Origin: Lachnospiraceae bacterium UBA3711
GTDB taxonomy: Bacteria > Bacillota > Clostridia > Lachnospirales > Lachnospiraceae
Length of the DNA: 46,081 nucleotides
Assembly (NCBI GenBank): GCA_002371345.1
Contig: DFHY01000028.1
Span: 61,414 to 107,494 of the forward strand
Direction of reading: 5' to 3'
The position numbers were made by a program, and so were the translations under genes. Within the stretch, counting starts at the first letter, position 1. Each line of letters starts with the position of its first letter. The notes beneath the pieces are model-generated. The model saw nothing but the letters and a program-made list of their open reading frames with translations, ran no database searches and had not been told where the DNA came from. Of this stretch, positions 39,905 to 46,081 are shown in pieces.

Positions 39905-42742
39905 TCAGGTATTGTTATCACCATCTCCGGGGGAAGAGTCCCCGGTCTCCACCTCCGCGTACAGTACGTTGCGCTCACCGGCTCTTTCGTATCTCAGATT
40001 CCGGGCCAGTGTCCGGATCAATGTCATGCCCATGCCGCCGCCGCTCAGTTCCTTAAACTCCTTCTCCCTGATCGCTTCATTCACGGGATCAAACATTATC
40101 CCGTCATCCATAAATCCGATCTCAAGCGAAGTCCCTCTGTCTTCACAGAAGAACCAGATCTCGCCGGCGCCGGAATACTCGATAATATTCTGAAAGATCT
40201 CGTCACAGACCAGTACGCAGGGCTTTGCCTCCTTCGTGCTCGGGCAGGACTTCATGATCCTCTCACGAACCAGTGAAAATGCGGCGCGCTCCGGCTTGAT
40301 GGATATCCAGTTCTTCTTATCCATACTCACACCCGTACTCTCAGCATCGACGCCCTTGTACAGAAGCGACAGCATAGTGATGTCATCGAACTGCTTCTCC
40401 GTACCGCGATACTTCTCAAGCTCATTGTTTACTTCATCAACCAGCTTCTCCGGCTCACAGCCTGCAAGAGGCTTCAGTGTCTCCAGCAGACGCTTCTCTC
40501 CGAAGAACTTTTTCTGAGGACTGACAGCCTCCCATACTCCGTCCGTGCACTGGAACAGCATGTCTCCGGCATTAAGATATACCTCATTGTTGAAATACGA
40601 TGGTTCCTGTCCATCTGCACCATCCGCAGGTACAAATAGTCCGAGGGCGCTCCCTTTCTTCCCGTCAGAGTACTCCCAGGTTCCGCCGCGGTTTATCAGC
40701 AGTCTCTCATGGCCCGCGTTAGCCTCTGTAAGTCTCCCTGTGCTGATCTCCAGAATCCCTGTCCAGACCGTCACAAACATCCGCTCCTTATTGTCCTCAG
40801 CGAGCTGTCTGTTGGCTTCCTCCAGGGCAGAAGCGGGATTCCGGTACTTCCTTATGGCTGACCTCAGGATACTTCTTGATCTCATCATGAACAGCGAAGC
40901 CGGTATCCCCTTTCCGCTGACATCGGCAACCAGCAGCGCCAGATGATCGGGATCCAGGAAGTAAAAATCGTAGAAGTCTCCTCCAACCACCCTGGCGGGA
41001 TGCATGCGGGCAAAGATGGAAAACTCATGCCGGTCCGGATATGGCGGGAATTTATTGGGCAGTATTCCCGCCTGAATTTCAGCCGCCAGATTCAGGTCGG
41101 CGTTGATCCTTTCGCGCTCCTTTATCTCACTTGTCAGGCTCTTCTCATGCTCTTTCAGATCCTGAATAAGAAATGGAATAATCCTGGAAAAATAACTGCT
41201 CTCATAACTGGCCGAATCGGCTGCCATTGATTCGGACCACTCGCCTCCGGCAAAGACTGTCTTGATATTGTCAATCATCTGATTCAGACCCATGATAAGC
41301 TTTCTGTCAATCATGAATGACAGGATCAGAGCACCTGCCATAATCAGGAACAGCACGGGCAGCACCATTAAATACAGTTCTGACAGTGATTGAACTCTCC
41401 AGCGTTCCGGAAAAGCACATACGCCTATGATTCCTACTTCATTGCCGTCCGGATCCTCCCAGTGAGAAAAGGCCAGAATGAGCGTCTCTTCTTCCGCCTC
41501 ATGCAGCACCGTATCCCACTCATAATCTCCGACGCTAAAGGTGAGCTCACTATGAAAGATCGTATCCGGCTTCGGCAGTATGCTTCTCACATTGATATCC
41601 GGATAATATCTGCCATTCTTCACAAAATACTGATTCCGGTTCAATGTTGTCACATCTTTCCATTCCTGCCGCTCATCATCAACGGTTGCGGTGAACACGA
41701 GCGTATCATGCGAGAGTAAGACAATGCGCCGGATATTGTCAGGGATATCTCCGCCTCTCTCCATCTGCGCCACCTCATCCGGTGTCGTTCCCTTCATAAC
41801 AGAGGAGGCAAATAACAGTACCTCTTCATAATAAAAATCACTTTCCGAAGAGTAGATCTCATAAAATAAGTAGATATAAATCTCTCCATAAATCAGAACC
41901 GCGATGATCATAAAGATCGCAAACACACGTGAGATAATCTCCTGTATCCTGAGCCTGGCGGGAAACACCACTCCTGAAATCAACAGTACTGCCAGGCAAA
42001 GCACCATGAATGACCCCGTCTCCTGACGTTTATAGGCGCCGATGTAGCCGGCCGCTTCGAATACAACCACAAACAGGCTTGCAAGGAGAGCAAATATCTT
42101 CTGAAGCCTTGCGTAGCCTGAAGCAATCACCTGAATATTGACAGCCGCCAGAAGCAATACTACGGAGATACCTGTTATGACAATCCCGCAGTTTGTGAGT
42201 ATATTGCCAAAGGCGCTTGCCGTATCCGGATAGAACAGACCGACGATGGAAATGATACCTGTAATGATGATGCCAAGGCGCACATATATCCGAATTATCT
42301 TATCCAGAATAAGGATCTTTTCATGTTCCCCGGGTATGGCATTGTAAACATATCTCCACAGCCAGAACAGAAGCACCAGCATCAGAGGATACACCAGACG
42401 TTCAATCTGCCTCTCATTTCTGATACTGCTCGCCAGCAGAATCAGCACAACGTCAAACAGCAGGATCACATCTGCCAGAATCAGAATCCGCGCCATGTCC
42501 TTGGAACAGTTACCATTGATATTGCGGGATGTCATGATTCCATAAAAGATAAAAACCGACGCCAGCATACCGATCATATCCAGGCCATAGGTGATCATCC
42601 CGTTCGTTCTCAGAATATATCTGAAAAACAGCATATACAGGACAAAACCAGCCGCCGTCATGATGAGGACGGAAGCAACCCCCGCCCGGTAAGCTGCCTC
42701 TTCTTTCCGGGAAAGCTTATTGTCTCTATTCATCGGTTCCAT
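39905..42742 (-). CDS. Membrane sensor PP2C (SpoIIE/RsbU-type) phosphatase with C-terminal RsbW-like ATPase domain
   Basis: About 945 residues. The N-terminal third has eight or nine membrane helices, followed by an extracytoplasmic segment (about 300-460) and another helix. A coiled linker leads to a SpoIIE-type Ser/Thr phosphatase with VVGGDFYDFY (about 586), VADVSGKGIPASLFM, QCTDGVWEA (about 734) and DDITMLSLLY. A GHKL ATPase domain ends the protein, with N-box CDEIFQNIIEYS (about 848), G1 MDDGIMFDP and G2 GGGMGMTLIRTLARNL. Such a protein would dephosphorylate a STAS partner in response to an outside signal, while its ATPase part could bind or phosphorylate the STAS protein. I chose the ATG at 42742; the frame extends to 42847 through a palindromic repeat, and an ATG at 42733 is also possible. 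It leads the ACP-ligase-NRPS genes. Confidence 0.9.
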   Translation of the reverse strand: MEPMNRDNKLSRKEEAAYRAGVASVLIMTAAGFVLYMLFFRYILRTNGMITYGLDMIGMLASVFIFYGIMTSRNINGNCSKDMARILILADVILLFDVVLILLASSIRNERQIERLVYPLMLVLLFWLWRYVYNAIPGEHEKILILDKIIRIYVRLGIIITGIISIVGLFYPDTASAFGNILTNCGIVITGISVVLLLAAVNIQVIASGYARLQKIFALLASLFVVVFEAAGYIGAYKRQETGSFMVLCLAVLLISGVVFPARLRIQEIISRVFAIFMIIAVLIYGEIYIYLFYEIYSSESDFYYEEVLLFASSVMKGTTPDEVAQMERGGDIPDNIRRIVLLSHDTLVFTATVDDERQEWKDVTTLNRNQYFVKNGRYYPDINVRSILPKPDTIFHSELTFSVGDYEWDTVLHEAEEETLILAFSHWEDPDGNEVGIIGVCAFPERWRVQSLSELYLMVLPVLFLIMAGALILSFMIDRKLIMGLNQMIDNIKTVFAGGEWSESMAADSASYESSYFSRIIPFLIQDLKEHEKSLTSEIKERERINADLNLAAEIQAGILPNKFPPYPDRHEFSIFARMHPARVVGGDFYDFYFLDPDHLALLVADVSGKGIPASLFMMRSRSILRSAIRKYRNPASALEEANRQLAEDNKERMFVTVWTGILEISTGRLTEANAGHERLLINRGGTWEYSDGKKGSALGLFVPADGADGQEPSYFNNEVYLNAGDMLFQCTDGVWEAVSPQKKFFGEKRLLETLKPLAGCEPEKLVDEVNNELEKYRGTEKQFDDITMLSLLYKGVDAESTGVSMDKKNWISIKPERAAFSLVRERIMKSCPSTKEAKPCVLVCDEIFQNIIEYSGAGEIWFFCEDRGTSLEIGFMDDGIMFDPVNEAIREKEFKELSGGGMGMTLIRTLARNLRYERAGERNVLYAEVETGDSSPGDGDNNT

Positions 42743-42836
42743 ACTGCCGTGCCCGTTTCCCTTTTCCAAATCACAGGTATTGACAATTCCGCAGACAGAA
42801 GATGCTCCTGATTCTGGCATCCTATAATGTAAAGAT

Positions 42837-42880
42837 GCCGGGGGCAAAAGGTACTTTTGTCCCCGGCTATGATGTACGGA
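42837..42880. repeat. Dispersed palindromic element, copy 2
   Basis: GCCGGGGGCAAAAG (42837-42850) pairs with CTTTTGTCCCCGGC (42854-42867) with one mismatch, and is followed by TATGATGTACGG. It shares the GGTAC-centred core and the trailing TATGAYGTACGG with 5054-5094. It lies in the 213-bp gap between the STAS gene and the phosphatase gene. Confidence 0.7.
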
Positions 42881-42936
42881 CCGCTCCGTTGCTGCGCAAG
42901 TCTCCGCTCCGCTCCATGGCTTCTGACCTTTACATC

Positions 42937-42963
42937 ATTATAATCTCGGGTATGCTCACTCAA
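42937..42963 (-). promoter_or_regulatory. Possible promoter upstream of the phosphatase gene
   Basis: On the minus strand a perfect TATAAT (42942-42937) is preceded by TTGAGT (42963-42958) with a short 15-bp spacer. The -35 overlaps the end of the STAS gene. It would give a leader of about 195 bases containing the palindromic element. Confidence 0.35.
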
Positions 42964-43246
42964 TAGGTATCCGGCTTGCGACACCGGTGATCGAAAGGAC
43001 CTCCATGATGTCATCAGGTACATGAAGCAGCTTGAGCGCTCCCTTCATCCTGTCGTAAGCCTCAACAAAAACACGCACTCCGGAAGATGAGATGTATTCA
43101 AGCTTTGAGCAGTCGATCACAAGCGCTGTCACATCACTTTCCAATTCATCCAGCGCCTTCTTCAGCTCCGGCGCCGCGTCATAATCAAGCCACCCATCAA
43201 GAGAAAGAGTCACTGTATTATCATTTCTTGCTTTATCTATCGTCAT
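42956..43246 (-). CDS. STAS-domain anti-sigma-factor antagonist-like protein
   Basis: A 96-residue single STAS domain. The phosphorylation segment LEYISSSGVRVFVEAY contains the conserved Ser at the expected place (about residue 55), so it can be a target of an RsbW-like kinase and a PP2C phosphatase. AAGGA eight bases before the ATG supports the start. The next gene downstream encodes exactly such a phosphatase, with an RsbW-like domain, and a second RsbW-like domain is fused to the MATE transporter beyond the NRPS. No sigma factor gene is visible, so the STAS protein may act on these ATPase domains rather than on a sigma regulator. Confidence 0.92.
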   Translation of the reverse strand: MTIDKARNDNTVTLSLDGWLDYDAAPELKKALDELESDVTALVIDCSKLEYISSSGVRVFVEAYDRMKGALKLLHVPDDIMEVLSITGVASRIPIE

Positions 43247-43291
43247 GGCATTAATCCTTCCTTATCTTTTTTGCCCATCGAGTGAATAACC

Positions 43292-43348
43292 TTCCAAAAT
43301 CCAAGACTCGCAAACCCGCCATGTGGAATATGTGTAATCCGCGCTTCA
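43292..43348. repeat. Dispersed intergenic repeat, copy 2
   Basis: The stretch 43306-43348 matches 235-276 closely, sharing CTCG-AAAC-CGCCA, GTGGAATATGTGT and TCCGCGC. The flanking TTCCA/TGGAA arms at 43292-43296 and about 43323-43328 are a decayed version of the 9-bp stem in copy 1. It lies between the SstT and STAS genes. Confidence 0.55.
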
Positions 43349-43372
43349 CGATTAAATTTAGAATATTGCATA

Positions 43373-44698
43373 TCATGCATTTTTGTCAATCAAATGTCTG
43401 TCATTATCCGACGCAGGATGTCTGTCATCACCCACCACTGTCGTCCCGCCAAGAAATGTCGGCAGGCTCTTGTTAATCTTTCTCCAGTGACGGTACTCGG
43501 CCGCCGCCGTGAAGAGAACATCTCCCGAAGAATTCAGCGCGGTCTCAAATGAATCCTGAATCACATTGATGATATATCCTACTCCCACCATTGCCATGGC
43601 CGCATCCTGGGATATCCCATATAGGGAGCACGCCATTGGAACCAGCAAGAGCGATCCTCCCGCAACTCCCGAGGCTCCGCAGGCAGCCAGCGTGGAGAGC
43701 AGTGACAGAACTATCGCGGATGGAATGTCCACGTGAATCCCTACCGTATGGGCCGCCGTCATCGTCATGATGGTGATCACAATCGCGGCTCCGTCCATAT
43801 TGATGGTGGCGCCCAGAGGTATTGAGACAGAATACATATCTTTGTCAAGTCCCAGCTTCCTGCACAGCTCCATATTCACAGGGATGTTGGCAGCAGACGA
43901 GCGCATGAAGAACGCCATGAATCCGCTCTCCCTCAGGCAGCGTATCACCAGAGGATAGGGATTCGCGCGTATCGCAAGGAACACAAGAAAAGGATTCAGA
44001 ACCAGAGCCACCACAAGCATCGTCCCCACAAGGAGCAGCAGCAGCTTTCCATAATCGATAAAAATAGACAGCCCGCTCTGAGAAATGGTTTCGTAGATCA
44101 GGCCCATGATCCCGAACGGCGCAAGAGAGATTATCCAGCTTACCAGTGTGGAAACAGCATCCGACAGATTCGAAATCACTTGCTTCGTCTCAGGCGCGGC
44201 AAGCTTTTTAAAGATGATGCCAAGCATCGCCGCCCAGAACAGGATACTGATATAATTGGCACTCGCCAGGGCCTCAACGGGATTGGTCACTATAGAGAGA
44301 ATCAGGTTCTCCATCACCTCTCCCACGCCTTTTGGAGCGTGCACCACAGCAGCGCTTGCTTCCACATCTCCCGCCAGTTCCACGGTCAGAGGGAAAAGGA
44401 AGCCTGCCGCCACCGCGACTATCCCTGCCAGAAACGTTGATGCCAGGTACAGAAATATGACCGTCCCGAAACGGCTGTCGAACCCGGTGCTGCCCCCGGC
44501 AAGGGCTGACATGATAAGCACGAACACGAGAATCGGAGCGACTGCCTTCAGCGCTCCGACAAAGATTTCTCCCAGAAGAGGAATCACCGGAAGCCCGGGT
44601 ACCAGCAAACCGAGAACCGTACCGGCCGCCAGGCCGATGACGATTCTCAGTATAATGTTTGTCTCCTGATATTTCCCGACTATCTTTTTAATGCTCAT
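43373..44698 (-). CDS. sstT: SstT-like sodium:serine/threonine symporter
   Basis: A 441-residue dicarboxylate/amino-acid:cation symporter family protein, closest in pattern to SstT, which imports Ser and Thr with Na+. Eight membrane helices and two re-entrant loops are expected. Visible signatures include FMRSSAANIPVNMELCRKLG, IPLGATINMDGAAIVITIMT (the NMDG motif) and GASGVAGGSLLLVPMAC. The frame extends to 44824, but AAGG lies ten bases before the ATG at 44698, where the family sequence MSIKKIVGKY begins. The C-terminal tail is hydrophilic. It lies upstream of the STAS gene with a 126-bp gap, so a separate transcript is likely. Confidence 0.92.
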   Translation of the reverse strand: MSIKKIVGKYQETNIILRIVIGLAAGTVLGLLVPGLPVIPLLGEIFVGALKAVAPILVFVLIMSALAGGSTGFDSRFGTVIFLYLASTFLAGIVAVAAGFLFPLTVELAGDVEASAAVVHAPKGVGEVMENLILSIVTNPVEALASANYISILFWAAMLGIIFKKLAAPETKQVISNLSDAVSTLVSWIISLAPFGIMGLIYETISQSGLSIFIDYGKLLLLLVGTMLVVALVLNPFLVFLAIRANPYPLVIRCLRESGFMAFFMRSSAANIPVNMELCRKLGLDKDMYSVSIPLGATINMDGAAIVITIMTMTAAHTVGIHVDIPSAIVLSLLSTLAACGASGVAGGSLLLVPMACSLYGISQDAAMAMVGVGYIINVIQDSFETALNSSGDVLFTAAAEYRHWRKINKSLPTFLGGTTVVGDDRHPASDNDRHLIDKNA

Positions 44699-44742
44699 AA
44701 TTATACTGCCTTCAGTTTTATTCTGTAAATAGATGTAGCTAT

Positions 44743-44791
44743 TCACCACACCCATTGCTCCGAACACTTCGTGTTCTTCGCTGTGGGTGGT
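44743..44791. other. Two-tier hairpin between NlpC/P60 gene and sstT
   Basis: An inner perfect stem GAACAC-TTC-GTGTTC lies inside outer arms ACCACACCCA and TGTGGGTGGT that pair imperfectly. It is located 17 bases after the NlpC/P60-like stop codon on the minus strand and 45 bases before sstT. No T-tract is present. It may be a 3'-end structure of the former or a leader structure of the latter. Confidence 0.4.
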
Positions 44792-44807
44792 CAGGGGTAC
44801 TGAATCG

Positions 44808-46019
44808 TTACAAAAGATATTCAAGCACTTCAGACGGCGTCATGTCCTGAAGTCCGTCCGGATCGGAAAAATCACTCTTTTCACCGGAAGTATCCCAGGT
44901 AAAACGACCCGCGTTCTCACCTTCGAAGGTGAAGTAGGTCTCAGGATCGGCAAGCTTGACCGGATACCGCTTATACCATTCAGGATAGTATTCAGACATA
45001 TACTTGTCCGCGAGCCTGTAAGCCTCACATTCGTCCGTAAGGCCTATGGCGCTTATCTCCACTCCGCCGCCGGGCTGGCCGGTTCTGCTGTCGGCCGGCG
45101 TTGAGTGGAGTATGACTATACTCTTGTCACTGCAGGTCCCGAGGCTGATCCAGACATGTCCGTTAATGCTCATGACATCCCCGGGCTTCATGTCATAGTC
45201 GTTATTCTCCGCGGGTGCCTTGATATCCTGGGTCCATTCCCCGAAGCCCATCTCCGACAGCATCTTAGCACCGCTGCTCGCGAAGGTGACATAGCCGTCC
45301 TTCCCGTTCTCAGTCTCCAGCGTGTTGTAGATAACCCATCCGAGGTATCCCGAGCAGTCAAGCCCCGCGTAGTAGTATTCATTGTACTCGCCATAAGGAT
45401 AATAACTGTTCTTCGGATCAGCGTTGGCTTCGTCGCCATCCTTTGACTTATAGGTGAAGTTCTCATCCTGCTCATTGAAAAAACGAACCCAGTCCGGAGA
45501 TACTCCAAGCGTTCTTGTCTGGATCGAAGACCCCGCATCCTGCCAGTCCCAGCCACCGCCGTAGATGTACAGCGCGGTCCCGACAGGCTCCATGGCGGTC
45601 TTCAGGAAGTTCGAGAGCGTAAGCTCTCCCGGAGTGCCTTTCACTACAGGATCAAAGTCCTCTTCATCTGATGACGGAATCTCGGCGGCAGCTATGACGG
45701 TATCATCCAGAACACTGATCTCATAAGGATACTGCTCCTTCAGAACATTCTGCACGGGATAGGCATAGTTCCCATCCTCATCAGCTTCACCCGGATCTAT
45801 CCTGTATACATGCTCCTCTCCGTCCACAAGGAAACGGTAACGAAAGCTTTCCTTTGTATCCTTGTTGACCTCTTCAGCTCCATAGTTTTCAATGCCCAGA
45901 TAAAGCGCTTCCTCCACGGCTTCTGCTTTATTCTCAGCGTATGCGCAGGTTGTGATGCCCGCAGCCGTAACTGCCATCGCTGTTCCCAGTATTACTCTTT
46001 TGAATATCTGATTCTTCAT
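44808..46019 (-). CDS. Secreted NlpC/P60-like cysteine hydrolase
   Basis: A 403-residue exported protein. The signal peptide (basic MKNQIFKRV, hydrophobic core, AYA|EN cleavage) spans about 28 residues. The C-terminal half contains the NlpC/P60-type nucleophile block GLDCSGYLGWVIYN (about 220), the His block INGHVWISLG (about 285) and a later HSTP, consistent with a Cys-His-polar triad that would cut peptidoglycan peptides. The N-terminal ~140 residues are acidic and not recognised. GGAG seven bases before the ATG at 46019 supports this start over an in-frame ATG six codons upstream. The length and N-terminal part differ from typical small P60 endopeptidases, so the exact substrate is uncertain. 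Confidence 0.82.
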   Translation of the reverse strand: MKNQIFKRVILGTAMAVTAAGITTCAYAENKAEAVEEALYLGIENYGAEEVNKDTKESFRYRFLVDGEEHVYRIDPGEADEDGNYAYPVQNVLKEQYPYEISVLDDTVIAAAEIPSSDEEDFDPVVKGTPGELTLSNFLKTAMEPVGTALYIYGGGWDWQDAGSSIQTRTLGVSPDWVRFFNEQDENFTYKSKDGDEANADPKNSYYPYGEYNEYYYAGLDCSGYLGWVIYNTLETENGKDGYVTFASSGAKMLSEMGFGEWTQDIKAPAENNDYDMKPGDVMSINGHVWISLGTCSDKSIVILHSTPADSRTGQPGGGVEISAIGLTDECEAYRLADKYMSEYYPEWYKRYPVKLADPETYFTFEGENAGRFTWDTSGEKSDFSDPDGLQDMTPSEVLEYLL

Positions 46020-46081
46020 TGTGTCTCTCCTTTTCAATCATAACCTGACAGCTTCGGCCTTGTCAGCTGACAGAGCTTCCT

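Noticed and set aside
1..46081. CRISPR arrays, tRNA or rRNA genes, insertion sequences
   Set aside because: No regularly spaced repeats, tRNA-like cloverleafs, rRNA segments or transposase-like frames were recognised on either strand.

Overview
The window looks like a chromosomal stretch from an anaerobic Clostridia-type Firmicute, most like a gut or rumen Lachnospiraceae. The evidence is strong GGAG/AAGG ribosome sites, anaerobic-type cobalamin genes (cbiET, cbiA, cbiP, cbiC), a RsbU/SpoIIE-type phosphatase with a STAS protein, a YunG-like protein, a D-lactate dehydrogenase and an SstT symporter. The taxonomy is inferred from gene content only.

Region 1 (1-6.4 kb, all minus strand) is a late cobalamin operon. 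In order of transcription it reads cbiET fusion, a GNAT acetyltransferase, cbiA, cbiP, cbiC, then the start of an unidentified Pro/Gln-rich protein cut by the window edge.

Region 2 (6.4-12.6 kb) holds a stand-alone reverse transcriptase (RT) on the minus strand with its own promoter. Divergent to it lies a non-coding segment of about 280 bp with two copies of a ~90 bp structured repeat, ending in an intrinsic terminator. This is followed on the plus strand by two NHLP/NHLM-type ABC exporters. The C39 peptidase-like domain of the first exporter has lost its catalytic Cys and His. No precursor peptide, modifying enzyme or membrane-fusion protein is visible.

Region 3 (12.6-46 kb, all minus strand) is dominated by one 19.9-kb gene for a five-module non-ribosomal peptide synthetase (NRPS). 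Its architecture is C-A-T / C-A-T-E / C-A-T-E / C-A-T-E / C-A-T-TE. Just upstream are a free-standing acyl carrier protein and a fatty-acyl AMP ligase, so the likely product is an N-acylated pentapeptide with D residues at positions 2-4. Upstream of those are a STAS protein and a large membrane PP2C phosphatase carrying an RsbW-like ATPase domain. Directly downstream of the NRPS is a MATE transporter whose C-terminus is a second RsbW-like ATPase domain. Together these suggest a partner-switching circuit wired to a lipopeptide pathway and its exporter, with no sigma factor in the window. The remaining minus-strand genes are a D-lactate dehydrogenase, an ABC half-transporter, a YunG-like protein, SstT and a secreted NlpC/P60-like hydrolase.

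Two kinds of dispersed intergenic element each occur twice, at opposite ends of the window. The most unusual signals are the MATE-ATPase fusion with its STAS/PP2C neighbours, and the RT / duplicated RNA / peptidase-dead exporter locus.
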